A DNA stretch of 64,000 nucleotides from Mesorhizobium sp. YC-39 (GTDB lineage Bacteria; Pseudomonadota; Alphaproteobacteria; Rhizobiales; Rhizobiaceae): positions 62,001 through 126,000 of the forward strand of contig NZ_JAOWPS010000001.1 of the NCBI RefSeq assembly GCF_025753795.1. Direction: 5' to 3'. The notes beneath the pieces were generated by a model. The model saw nothing but the letters and a program-made list of their open reading frames with translations, made no database searches and had not been told where the DNA came from. The first letter of the stretch is position 1; each line of letters opens with the position of its first letter. Positions 27,082-35,326 of the stretch are shown here, in pieces. Made by a program: the position numbers and the translations under genes.

Positions 27082-27649
27082 TTAAATCCTTCCAACGGTG
27101 GCGGGTTTGGTGGAAAAAACCTATCGGTGGCGGGCTGGCGAAGCGGATAGGGCCGCTGCGACGCCCTGCATCTATGGCAGACCTTGGAGTTTAGGATCGA
27201 AGCTGACCGGTTGCGACCGGCCACAATCGGCGCGAACTGGAATTCCCAATCAGGCCCATGGCCGAAAAATCCATGCTTCAAACAGCCCACGAATTGGAAC
27301 CTCATTCCCTGTCTTCGTCGATAACTATAGTACTCTTATCGATATTAGGGAGTTTAGGATGATGAGCGACCATACCCACCGTGTCCCGGCGATCGCTCGT
27401 GGCATCAGCTCCGGGCGACATGCTTCGGTGCATGCGAGCCGTGTTTCTGTGGCCTCGGCGTCACAAGCCTGGCCTAAAATCGCCACAACGGCTTGAAAAC
27501 CAAGCAAAATCAACTGCAATTGGCTTGTATATCATGTCACTAGAAATTATGTGTCATGGCAGCTTGGACGCGGCGGGGATGCACCGGAGTGCCAGGCGTT
27601 TCGCAACCGATGGCTCGCCGCCATTGCATGACAGAGAAACGTTCGGTTT
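27082..27649. other. Divergent intergenic region between tauA and the Rrf2 regulator
   Basis: About 570 bp. Open frames here are short, start poorly and look unlike proteins. An AT-rich stretch at about 27318-27358 (ATAACTATAGTACTCTTATC then GATATTAGGGAG) may hold the regulator promoter and an operator. I see no repeat arm and no RNA gene. Confidence 0.4.
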
Positions 27650-28099
27650 ATGCTCACAAAAAAGGGTAAGTACGGGCTCAAGGCGCTCGTCCACCTGGCG
27701 CAATTGCCGGCCGGGCAGCTCGCATTCGTCGGCGATATCGCCGCCGGCAACAACATCCCGAAGAAGTTTCTCGACGCCATCCTCGGCGAATTGCGCAATG
27801 CCGGCTTCGTCCAGAGCCGCAAGGGCAAGGACGGCGGTTATCGCCTGGCGCGGCCGGCCGATGAGATCATGGTCGGCCACGTCGTGCGCGTGCTCGACGG
27901 TCCGCTTGCTCCGATCCCCTGTGCCAGCCGCACCCAGTATCAGCGCTGTGAAGATTGCAACGAGGCGACATGCCAAGTCCGTCATCTGATGCTGGAGGTC
28001 CGGCAGGCGATCGCGGAGGTGCTGGACCAGCGCAGCCTTGCCGAGATGCGCGATATCGCCATCGACGATCTTCCGGTTGCGGTCAAAATTCAGGCCTGA
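27650..28099 (+). CDS. Rrf2-family transcriptional regulator
   Basis: A 149-residue winged-helix regulator. It begins MLTKKGKYGLKALVHLAQ, with the recognition region NNIPKKFLDAILGELRNAGFVQSRKGKDGGY. A cysteine cluster (PCASRTQYQRCEDCNEATC) lies where IscR and NsrR bind an Fe-S cluster. Here four Cys are present, so sensing of iron-sulfur, redox or cysteine status is plausible. Position beside tauABC and upstream of cbs suggests a role like CymR in sulfur control, which is inference. Confidence 0.88.
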   Translation: MLTKKGKYGLKALVHLAQLPAGQLAFVGDIAAGNNIPKKFLDAILGELRNAGFVQSRKGKDGGYRLARPADEIMVGHVVRVLDGPLAPIPCASRTQYQRCEDCNEATCQVRHLMLEVRQAIAEVLDQRSLAEMRDIAIDDLPVAVKIQA

Positions 28100-28130
28100 G
28101 GCGGCAATCGCTAACACGACTGGTGCGCAC

Positions 28131-29471
28131 ATGACCGGGCGCGCCAATTCAATTATCATTGTCGGCGGCGGCGCCAGCGGCGTCGTGCTTGCCGCACATC
28201 TCTTGAAATCGCCCAATCCCGACCTGCGCGTCACGCTGATCGAGAAGCGTCCGCATTTCGGTCAGGGCATGGCCTATTCCACGTTGCTGTCGGCGCATGT
28301 GCTGAATGTCAGCGCCGCCGGCATGAGCGCCTATGCCGACGATATCAGGCATTTCTGGCGCTGGCTGCTCGAGCGCGGCCTGGCGACATCAGAGCAGGCG
28401 CCGGTCTATGCGCCACGCAGCGTCTACGCCCGCTACCTCAAGGAATTGCTGGACGAGCTCGAGGCCCGAGAGCGCGAGACGGGCCGCCTTCGGCTGATCC
28501 GCGAGGAGAGCCTGTCGATTTCGCCCACTCCATCCGGGGTGGAGGTGGCGCTGGCCAATGGCACCAGCGTGGTCGCCCACCTTGCCGTGCTGGCCACCGG
28601 ACATGACGAGGAGCCGGGCGCCGGCCAGGGCCACGCGATCAGGATGGGATCGGAGGCCGACACGCCGCTGGATCCGGAAGCCCGGGTCTTGGTGCTGGGC
28701 ACTGGCCTCAGCATGGTCGATGCGTTCCTGTCGCTCGAACAGCGCGGACATCGCGGCGAGATCGTCGCGTTGTCCAGGCGCGGCCTGCTGCCGTCGCCGC
28801 ACCGCAAGGGCAATCCGATCAAGCTCGACGTCGCCGATATTCCGCTCGGCACCCAGCTTTCCTATTTCGTCGGCTGGTTCCGCGACCTGATCCGGGAAAA
28901 CCAGAAGGCCGGCATCGACTGGCGCGACGTCGTCGATGGTCTGAGACCTTTCAACCAGAAGATCTGGCAGAACTGGCCGGCTTCCGCCAAGCGCCGTTTC
29001 GTCGAGCACACCAAGGCCTGGTGGGACATCCACCGCCATCGCATGGCCCCCGAAGTCTACGGCCGCGTCACCGAGGCCGTGCAGGCGGGCCGCATCCGGC
29101 CTGTCGCCGGGCGCATCGTTACCATCACGGCGGGCGAGGCATTCATCGTTGAGGTCCAGTCGCGCCACACGCAGCGTCTCGAAACGCTCGAAGTCGCCCG
29201 CATCTACGATTGCACCGGCATCGCCAGGGACATCTCGACCACGTCGAACAGCGTGGTGCGCTCGCTGGTCGACCGCGGCCTGGCCCGGCCGGACCCGCTG
29301 CGCCTTGGCCTCGACGTGACCGCCAACTGCGAGCTCATCGCCAGCGACGGAACGGTGTCGGCCAAGATCCTCGCCGTCGGACCGCTGACGCGCGGCACCT
29401 TCTTCGAGATCGACGCCATTCCCGATATTCGGGTGCAGTGCGCAAGGTTGAGCAAGCGGCTGCTGGGTTGA
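28131..29471 (+). CDS. FAD/NAD(P)-binding protein (HI0933/NAD_binding_9-like)
   Basis: A 446-residue flavoprotein. The N-terminal dinucleotide-binding motif is SIIIVGGGASGVVLAAHLL and a second Rossmann motif is RVLVLGTGLSMVDAFLSL. The EKRPHFGQGMAYST segment is typical of FAD-NAD(P)-binding proteins annotated as hydroxyacylglutathione-hydrolase-like or uncharacterised oxidoreductases. ATG 28131 lies 31 bp after the Rrf2 gene, so the two are probably one operon and the regulator may control it. The substrate is unknown. Confidence 0.83.
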   Translation: MTGRANSIIIVGGGASGVVLAAHLLKSPNPDLRVTLIEKRPHFGQGMAYSTLLSAHVLNVSAAGMSAYADDIRHFWRWLLERGLATSEQAPVYAPRSVYARYLKELLDELEARERETGRLRLIREESLSISPTPSGVEVALANGTSVVAHLAVLATGHDEEPGAGQGHAIRMGSEADTPLDPEARVLVLGTGLSMVDAFLSLEQRGHRGEIVALSRRGLLPSPHRKGNPIKLDVADIPLGTQLSYFVGWFRDLIRENQKAGIDWRDVVDGLRPFNQKIWQNWPASAKRRFVEHTKAWWDIHRHRMAPEVYGRVTEAVQAGRIRPVAGRIVTITAGEAFIVEVQSRHTQRLETLEVARIYDCTGIARDISTTSNSVVRSLVDRGLARPDPLRLGLDVTANCELIASDGTVSAKILAVGPLTRGTFFEIDAIPDIRVQCARLSKRLLG

Positions 29472-29496
29472 AAGGGTTCCTTTGGTTACCCTTCCT

Positions 29497-29677
29497 TTCG
29501 TCATCCTAGGGCGAAGCAGGAGCGAAGCGACGTCGCGGAGACCCTGGGATCCATTCCGTGACCTGCGAGCGTCACAGCAGTTTGGGCGGAGCTGGTGGGA
29601 TGGCGATGGTCTGGACCGCTGAATTCCTCGGTCCACGCCACGGCATGGGTCCTCGGGTCAAGCCCGAGGATGACGAA
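29497..29677. repeat. MITE-like pair of palindromic arms before cbs
   Basis: Forward arm 29497-29562 (TTCGTCATCCTAGGGCGAAG to ATTCCGTGAC) and a shortened inverted arm 29637-29677. The inverted arm contains a compact CCTCGGGTCAAGCCCGAGG hairpin ending GATGACGAA. On the minus strand the interior reads CGAGGAATTCAGCGGTCCAG, matching the leader of the GIY-YIG element. It fills half of the 343 bp gap. The rest (29678-29814) shows only a likely cbs promoter region. Confidence 0.78.
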
Positions 29678-29814
29678 GGTGCGAAACCGGAATTTCATTC
29701 CTCATCTGGCCAGTCGATTGGGACGATCTATCTTCTTTCAGACTGCAAACGGCTGGAAAAGACGGTAGGCTTGTCCAAAGGCGGTCGCTCGCCTGTTACC
29801 ATGGAGCATCTGAT

Positions 29815-31239
29815 ATGAGCGAGCACAAGACCGCCGCATCCGACAGGAGCCTGCAGCGCCTGCGGCCGCCCTATGCATCGGTGCTCGACCTGATCGGCCA
29901 GACGCCGGTCGTCGAGCTGACCAAATTCGACACCGGCAAGTGCCGGCTGTTCATCAAGCTCGAAAGCCAGAATCCCGGCGGCTCGATCAAGGACCGCATC
30001 GCGCTGTCGATGATCGCCGCCGCCGAAAAACAGGGCAAGCTGAAGCGCGGCGGCACCATTGTCGAGGCGACCGCCGGCAATACCGGTCTGGGCCTCGCCC
30101 AGGTCGGCATCCCCAAGGGCTATCGCATCATCCTGGTCGTGCCCGACAAGATGTCGCGCGAGAAGATCCAGCATCTGCGCGCGCTCGGCGCCGAAGTTCG
30201 CATGACCCGCTCCGATGTTGGCAAGGGCCATGCCGAATATTATCAGGACATGGCCGAAAAGATCGCCGCCGAATTGCCCGGCGCCTTCTACGCCAACCAG
30301 TTCGCCAACCCGGCCAATCCGCTGGCGCATGAGACCACCACCGGCCCCGAGATATTCAAGCAGCTCGAAGGCGATGTCGACGCGGTGGTCGTCGGCGTCG
30401 GCTCCGGCGGCACGCTGACCGGGCTTGGCCGCTACTTCGCCAAGGTGTCGCCGAAGACCGAGATGATCCTTGCCGATCCGGTCGGCTCGGTGCTGGCGCC
30501 GCTGATCAAGACCGGCAAGATGGAAGAGGCCGGCAGCTGGACCGTGGAAGGCATAGGCGAGGATTTCGTGCCCCCCAATGCCGATCTGTCGCTGGTGAAA
30601 AAGGCCTACTCCATCACCGACAAGCAGAGCATGCTGGCCGTCCGAGACCTCTTGTCCAGGGAAGGCATCCTCGCCGGCTCGTCGTCGGGCACGCTGCTGT
30701 CGGCCGCACTTCGCTATTGCCGCGAGCAGACGACGCCCAAGCGCGTCGTCACCTTCGTCTGCGACAGCGGCAACAAATATCTGTCGAAAGTTTTCGACGA
30801 TTTCTGGCTGGCCGAACAGGGCCTTGCCGAGCAGGAGCAGCATGGCGACCTGCGCGATCTGGTGATGCGCTCGCACCGCACCGGCGACACGGTCTATGTC
30901 GGCCCCGACGAAAGTCTGCTCAACGCCTATGGCCGCATGCGCCGCTCGGACGTTTCGCAGCTGCCGGTGCTGGACGAGGGCAAGCTGGTCGGCATCGTCG
31001 ATGAAAGCGACATCCTCGCCCAGGTCGACGGCCCCTATGACAGCCGCTGGGATCGCTTCAAGGCTCCGGTCCGTACCGCGATGACCTCCAATTTGCACAC
31101 GCTGCAGGCCAGCCAGACGCTGGACGCGCTGCTGCCGGTCTTCGACCGCAATGAAGTCGCCATCATCTTCGACGGCGACGAGTTCGTCGGCCTGATTACC
31201 CGCATCGACCTGATCAACCATCTGAGGCGCGCCCGATGA
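29815..31239 (+). CDS. cbs: Cystathionine beta-synthase
   Basis: PLP enzyme joining homocysteine and serine to cystathionine, the first step of reverse transsulfuration. It has 474 residues. The catalytic domain has Lys59 in NPGGSIKDR and the phosphate loop GVGSGGTLTG. A C-terminal pair of CBS domains (about 345-470; VGPDESLLNAYGRMRRSDVS and VFDRNEVAIIFDGDEFVGLI) may bind adenosyl ligands. No N-terminal haem domain is present. ATGA overlap with the next gene shows coupling. Confidence 0.94.
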   Translation: MSEHKTAASDRSLQRLRPPYASVLDLIGQTPVVELTKFDTGKCRLFIKLESQNPGGSIKDRIALSMIAAAEKQGKLKRGGTIVEATAGNTGLGLAQVGIPKGYRIILVVPDKMSREKIQHLRALGAEVRMTRSDVGKGHAEYYQDMAEKIAAELPGAFYANQFANPANPLAHETTTGPEIFKQLEGDVDAVVVGVGSGGTLTGLGRYFAKVSPKTEMILADPVGSVLAPLIKTGKMEEAGSWTVEGIGEDFVPPNADLSLVKKAYSITDKQSMLAVRDLLSREGILAGSSSGTLLSAALRYCREQTTPKRVVTFVCDSGNKYLSKVFDDFWLAEQGLAEQEQHGDLRDLVMRSHRTGDTVYVGPDESLLNAYGRMRRSDVSQLPVLDEGKLVGIVDESDILAQVDGPYDSRWDRFKAPVRTAMTSNLHTLQASQTLDALLPVFDRNEVAIIFDGDEFVGLITRIDLINHLRRAR

Positions 31240-32417
31240 CCATCAAAGCAACAATATCGGGCAGGAACCGCCTGGCCTTCTCGACGCGCACCATCCATGG
31301 CGGCCAGAGCCACGACCCGCTGACCGGCGCGGTGATGGTGCCGATCTACGCCACCTCGACCTATGGCCAGCAGTCGCCCGGCGTGCACAAGGGTTTCGAA
31401 TATGCGCGCAGCCAGAACCCGACCCGCTTCGCCTTCGAGCGCGCGGTGGCCGATCTCGAAAGCGGCACCGCCGCGTTTGCTTTCGCTTCGGGCCTGGCGG
31501 CGATCGCCACCGTGCTCGAACTCTTCGATTCCGGTGCGCATATCGTCGCCACCGACGACATCTATGGCGGCTCCTTCCGCCTGATGGAGCGGGTGCGCAA
31601 GCGCTCGGCCAATCTGCAGGTCAGCTTTGTCGACTTCACCGATTTGGCCGCAGTCGAGGCGGCGATCCGGCCGGAGACGAAACTGCTCTGGGTCGAGACG
31701 CCGACCAATCCGCTGCTGCGCATCGTCGACCTCGAAGGCGTTGCGGCACTGGCGAAGCGCAAGCATCTGCTCTCGGTCGCCGACAACACCTTCTGCAGCC
31801 CCTATCTGCAGCGGCCGCTGGAACTTGGCATCGACATTGTCGTCCACTCGACGACGAAATACCTCAACGGCCATTCCGACATGGTCGGCGGCGTCGCCGT
31901 GGTCGGCGACAACAAGGATCTCGCCGATCGCCTGAAATTCCTCCAGAACGCCATCGGCGCCATCTCCGGTCCGTTCGACAGCTTTTTGGCGCTGCGCGGC
32001 ATCAAGACCCTGGCGCTCAGGATGGAGCGCCATTCCGCCAACGGCCTCAAGATCGCCAAGTGGCTGGAGGCGCGGAAAGATGTGCGCCGCGTCATCTATC
32101 CCGGCCTCGCCAGCCACCCGCAGCACGATATCGCCAAGCGGCAGATGCACGCCTTCGGCGGCATGATCTCCGTCGATCTCGACCGCGACCTTGCCGGCAC
32201 CAAACGCTTCCTCGAACGCACCCAGCTGTTCACGCTGGCCGAGAGCCTCGGCGGCGTCGAAAGCCTGATCGAGCACCCGGCGCTGATGACGCACGGCTCG
32301 ATTCCGGCCGGGAAGCGCGCCGAGATCGGCATTTCGGATTCGCTGGTGCGGTTGTCGGCCGGCATCGAGGATGGTGATGATCTGATTGCGGATCTGGATC
32401 AGGCGCTACGTGAATGA
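31236..32417 (+). CDS. Cystathionine gamma-lyase / gamma-synthase family PLP enzyme
   Basis: A 393-residue Cys/Met metabolism enzyme. The PLP lysine is K208 in VVHSTTKYLNGHSD, and the family motifs FEYARSQNPTRFAFE and SLGGVESLIEHPALMTH are present. Coupling to cbs by a 4 bp overlap makes cystathionine gamma-lyase (cystathionine to cysteine) the most likely role, completing reverse transsulfuration. Sequence alone does not exclude gamma-synthase (metB). Confidence 0.92.
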   Translation: MTIKATISGRNRLAFSTRTIHGGQSHDPLTGAVMVPIYATSTYGQQSPGVHKGFEYARSQNPTRFAFERAVADLESGTAAFAFASGLAAIATVLELFDSGAHIVATDDIYGGSFRLMERVRKRSANLQVSFVDFTDLAAVEAAIRPETKLLWVETPTNPLLRIVDLEGVAALAKRKHLLSVADNTFCSPYLQRPLELGIDIVVHSTTKYLNGHSDMVGGVAVVGDNKDLADRLKFLQNAIGAISGPFDSFLALRGIKTLALRMERHSANGLKIAKWLEARKDVRRVIYPGLASHPQHDIAKRQMHAFGGMISVDLDRDLAGTKRFLERTQLFTLAESLGGVESLIEHPALMTHGSIPAGKRAEIGISDSLVRLSAGIEDGDDLIADLDQALRE

Positions 32418-32504
32418 ATGGCTGGCTTTGTCGCATCGGCCCGAAAATCGGAAGCGATTTTCGAAAAGAACGTACTTTGTGCGTCCGATTGGACGCACGT
32501 CGCT

Positions 32505-33002
32505 CTATTCCTCGAAGGAACTGGCCGCGACATAGATAGAGGCCAGCCTCTCAAGGCCGGCCTGGTCTTCCTTGTCGAAGCGGCCAGGCAGCGGGCTGTC
32601 GAGGTCGAGCACGCCGAACGCGCCATCGGCATCGCGCAGCAGCACGACAAGCTCCGAGCGTGAAGCCGCGTCGCAGGCGATGTGGCCCGGAAATTCGTGT
32701 ACGTCTTTGACCAGCATCGACACGCCGAGATCCACGGCGGTTCCGCAAACGCCCTTGCCGACGGCGATGCGCACGCAGGCCGGCTTGCCCTGGAATGGCC
32801 CGAGCACCAGCTCGTCGTCGGAGGCCAGGAAATAGAAGCCCGCCCAGTTGAGATCCGGCACCATCTGGTAGATCAGTGCGGCGGTGTTGGCGGCATTGGC
32901 GATCGAATCGCGCTCACCTTCCAGCAGCGCCTTTAATTGCGCGGCCAGCTCAGTGTAGAAGGCCTGCTTGTTGCTCATGTCGATGGCGGTTGCCGAAAAC
33001 AT
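32505..33002 (-). CDS. msrC: Free methionine-(R)-sulfoxide reductase (GAF domain)
   Basis: Reduces free Met-R-sulfoxide. It has 165 residues and a single GAF domain (LNWAGFYFL, LVLGPFQGKPACVRI). The three catalytic or resolving cysteines are spaced 10 and 24 residues apart (ACVRIAVGKGVCGTA, HIACDAAS), the same spacing as E. coli C84/C94/C118. ATG 33002 has GGAGAG upstream; ATG 32978 is an alternative. It converges on the transsulfuration operon. Confidence 0.93.
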   Translation of the reverse strand: MFSATAIDMSNKQAFYTELAAQLKALLEGERDSIANAANTAALIYQMVPDLNWAGFYFLASDDELVLGPFQGKPACVRIAVGKGVCGTAVDLGVSMLVKDVHEFPGHIACDAASRSELVVLLRDADGAFGVLDLDSPLPGRFDKEDQAGLERLASIYVAASSFEE

Positions 33003-33079
33003 CGTGTCGTCTCTCCGTTGCCAGGGCGCCAAAGGGCCCGCTACAGCTTACGTTCGCTCTGCCACCAAGGTCACCGTCG

Positions 33080-33508
33080 GTGAAACAGTCTGTTGTGAAT
33101 TCCAACCATGCCAGAACGATCCGGATCGCGGCAGCCGTAATCCGCGATGAAAGCGGCAAACTGCTTCTGGTGCGCAAGCGCGGCACCAGCGCCTTCATGC
33201 AGGCCGGCGGCAAGATCGAGCCGGGCGAACTGCCCGCCGTCGCACTTGCGCGTGAATTGCGGGAAGAATTGGGCATCACGGTCGACCCTGCCGCGACCTC
33301 CTATCTCGGTTCGTTCTCGGCGCCCGCCGCCAACGAGCCGGATGCCCGCATCGAGGCGGAGTTGTTCGAGCTTTCCATAGCTGACGAGCCTGTCCCGGCG
33401 GCGGAGATCGAGGAAATGATCTGGCTGAACCCCGAGCTCGCAATCTGCATGGAGCTCGCGCCGCTCACCGCCGAAATCGTCCTGCCGCGCTATGGCCGCG
33501 CGCCATGA
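33080..33508 (+). CDS. Nudix hydrolase
   Basis: A 142-residue Nudix protein. The full Nudix box GGKIEPGELPAVALARELREELGI fits GX5EX7REUXEEXGU, so it should be an active diphosphohydrolase; the substrate is unknown. The start is uncertain: GTG 33080 (VKQSVVNSNHA) has AAGG upstream and GTG 33095 is an alternative. It overlaps the GlxA-type regulator by 4 bp (ATGA). It is divergent from msrC with 77 bp between starts. Confidence 0.88.
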   Translation: MKQSVVNSNHARTIRIAAAVIRDESGKLLLVRKRGTSAFMQAGGKIEPGELPAVALARELREELGITVDPAATSYLGSFSAPAANEPDARIEAELFELSIADEPVPAAEIEEMIWLNPELAICMELAPLTAEIVLPRYGRAP

Positions 33509-34482
33509 GCGCACGGAGCCAGGCAGCTCAGGCGGCGACCGAAGCCCCCCTCACCTTCGCCATCCTCGTCTTCCCCGGCTTTCCAATGATGGCGTTCAGC
33601 TCGGTGATCGAACCGTTGCGCGCCGCCAATGTGCTGGCCAAGCGGGACTGCTATCGCTGGATCATCGTCGGCACCGACAGGGGTCCGGTCGAGGCCTCGA
33701 ACGGGGTCGTCATCCAGCCCGGCTTTTCTGCAGCCGTCGCGCCGAAGGTCGACCGCATCGTCGTTTGCTCGGGCGGCGATGCCGATCATCTCGTGGCCGA
33801 GGACGCGGTGGGCTGGATCCGCAAGAGCCTGCGCGGCGGCGCCCATATCGGCGCGGTGGCGGATGCCGCGTTCTTCCTTGCACGCGCGGGCCTGCTCGAC
33901 GGCCATGCCTGCACCTTGCACTGGACCAGCCAGGCCGCCTTCACCGAAGCGTTCCCAGATATCGAGCTAAGGCGCGATCTCTACGTCATCGACCGCAAGC
34001 GCTTCACCTCGGCCGGCGGCGTCGGAAGCCTCGACATGATGCTGGAGATCGTCGCATCGGACTATGGCGCCGAGCTTGCCGCCGGCATTGCCGAATGGTT
34101 CGTGCACAGTCCCCTTCGCTCGAGCGTCGACCGCAAGCTGATGCCGCTGCGCCTGCGCACCGGCGTCCAGAACGAACTGGTCCTGTCGGCCATCGCCATC
34201 ATGGAGGATGCGGTGGAGGAGCGGCTTGGCATGGCCGACCTTGCCGCCCGGCTCGGCGTCTCTTCCGACAAGCTCGAACGCAATTTCCGCGCCGAGCTCA
34301 GCATCTCGCCCAACGGCTACTATCGCCGCCTGCGGCTGAAGCGCGCCGCCGACCTGCTGGCGCATTCGACGCTGATGGTGCGCGACGTCGCGCTGGCCTG
34401 TGGTTTTGCCTCGATGTCGAGTTTTGCGCGCGCCTTTCGCGAGGAGCACGGGCATGCGCCGAAGCTGATGCGACGGCATTAG
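33505..34482 (+). CDS. GlxA-family transcriptional regulator (DJ-1/PfpI-like N-domain, AraC C-domain)
   Basis: A 325-residue regulator. Residues about 15-195 form a class I glutamine amidotransferase-like sensor (FAILVFPGFPMMAFSSVIEP, LLDGHACTLHWTSQAAFTEAFP) without a catalytic Cys. Residues about 225-320 form an AraC HTH pair (DLAARLGVSSDKLERNFRAE, DVALACGFASMSSFARAFRE). Relatives such as GbdR and CdhR control betaine and carnitine use. The next rightward gene is the DddP-like M24 protein, a possible target. Confidence 0.9.
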   Translation: MSARSQAAQAATEAPLTFAILVFPGFPMMAFSSVIEPLRAANVLAKRDCYRWIIVGTDRGPVEASNGVVIQPGFSAAVAPKVDRIVVCSGGDADHLVAEDAVGWIRKSLRGGAHIGAVADAAFFLARAGLLDGHACTLHWTSQAAFTEAFPDIELRRDLYVIDRKRFTSAGGVGSLDMMLEIVASDYGAELAAGIAEWFVHSPLRSSVDRKLMPLRLRTGVQNELVLSAIAIMEDAVEERLGMADLAARLGVSSDKLERNFRAELSISPNGYYRRLRLKRAADLLAHSTLMVRDVALACGFASMSSFARAFREEHGHAPKLMRRH

Positions 34483-34702
34483 ATGTGTTTGATCCCAGGC
34501 TTTGATGGGGCATCCTTGTCCTCCGAATCAAGGGATGCGTGGGCGTCACAACCGGAACGCTTCAAACTCAATCCGCTCCAGCAAATGCCGGGACTAAACA
34601 TCTAGGTCTTGCGGAGTAGTTGGATGCCGATCGGCAGCGAATGTCGATAGTTGCTTTCAGCGGCAAATCGCAAACCTGGAGATTGGCCGAAGCATCCCTC
34701 TC

Positions 34703-34764
34703 TTCGTCATCCTGGGGCGGAGCAAGGAGCGAAGCGACGCGGCGCAGACCCGAGGATGACGAAG
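34703..34764 (+). repeat. Palindromic arm of the second GIY-YIG element (outer, downstream of the gene)
   Basis: Begins TTCGTCATCCTGGGGCGGAG and ends GACCCGAGGATGACGAAGG. It closes as a compact hairpin and lacks the usual GGATCCATGCCGTGAC inner end. The flank 34628-34702 matches the outer flank of the first element (4059-3988). The stretch 34483-34627 before it holds nothing I recognise. Confidence 0.78.
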
Positions 34765-34775
34765 GCGCGGAAGCA

Positions 34776-35061
34776 TCACCACCCGGTCCCCCGAAATAGC
34801 TCGAACCATTCCGGATTGGTCTCGATCAGTTCGATCTTCCACTGACGCGGCCAGCGCTTCAGTGATTTCTCGCGCTGGATGGCGTCGGTGATATCGAAAT
34901 ATTCCTCGTACCAGACCAGACGCTGCACGCCGTATCGGCTGGTGAAGCGCGAACCCTGCCCGGATTTGTGCTCCGGCATGCGACGGCCGAGATCATTGGT
35001 GAACCCCGATATAGATCGTGCCGCGCTTCTGGCTTGCGGTCATGTAAACGTAGCCGGTCAT
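34776..35061 (-). pseudogene. GIY-YIG nuclease, second copy, broken by a one-base insertion
   Basis: Near-identical to the gene at 3598-3885. It reads MTGYVYMTASQKRGTIYIGV from ATG 35061. One extra base after the GTT codon (GGGGTTCACCAAT against GGCGTTACCAAT) shifts the frame. The remaining MPEHKSGQGSRFTSRYGVQR part to the stop at 34776 continues in another frame. Only a few substitutions separate the copies, so the break looks recent. It is bracketed by arms 34703-34764 and 35126-35191. A sequencing error at that base is the alternative. Confidence 0.88.
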
Positions 35062-35125
35062 GATGGAATGGTAGCTGGCGATCTGTCGGACAGCTATCCT
35101 TGATCTGCTGCATTCTTCGGCCGAT

Positions 35126-35191
35126 GTCACGGCATGGATCCTAGGGTCTCCGCGACGTCGCTTCGCTCCTGCTTCGCCCTAGGATGACGAA
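35126..35191 (-). repeat. Palindromic arm of the second GIY-YIG element (upstream of the gene)
   Basis: Plus-strand GTCACGGCATGGATCCTAGG to TAGGATGACGAA. Between it and the ATG, on the minus strand, the leader CGAAGAATGCAGCAGATCAA matches the leader of the first element (CGTAGAATGCGGCGGATCAG). Confidence 0.82.
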
Positions 35192-35326
35192 GACATTGGG
35201 GCTTACAGCCAATCGCGGAGGTATTGAAAAGGTGCTGTCACCTACGGCATCCGGCACGACATTTGCGGTTTTCCGCACAATCCCAGTACGTCGTTTGCTC
35301 CATGGTCTGCCTTCCAGGAGGCGCCC

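Noticed and set aside
27325..27519. Minus-strand 64-codon frame between tauA and the Rrf2 gene
   Set aside because: No ribosome site, odd composition and position in the divergent promoter region.
29728..31221. 497-codon minus-strand open frame opposite cbs
   Set aside because: A shadow of the cbs reading frame; cbs has full catalytic and CBS-domain motifs.
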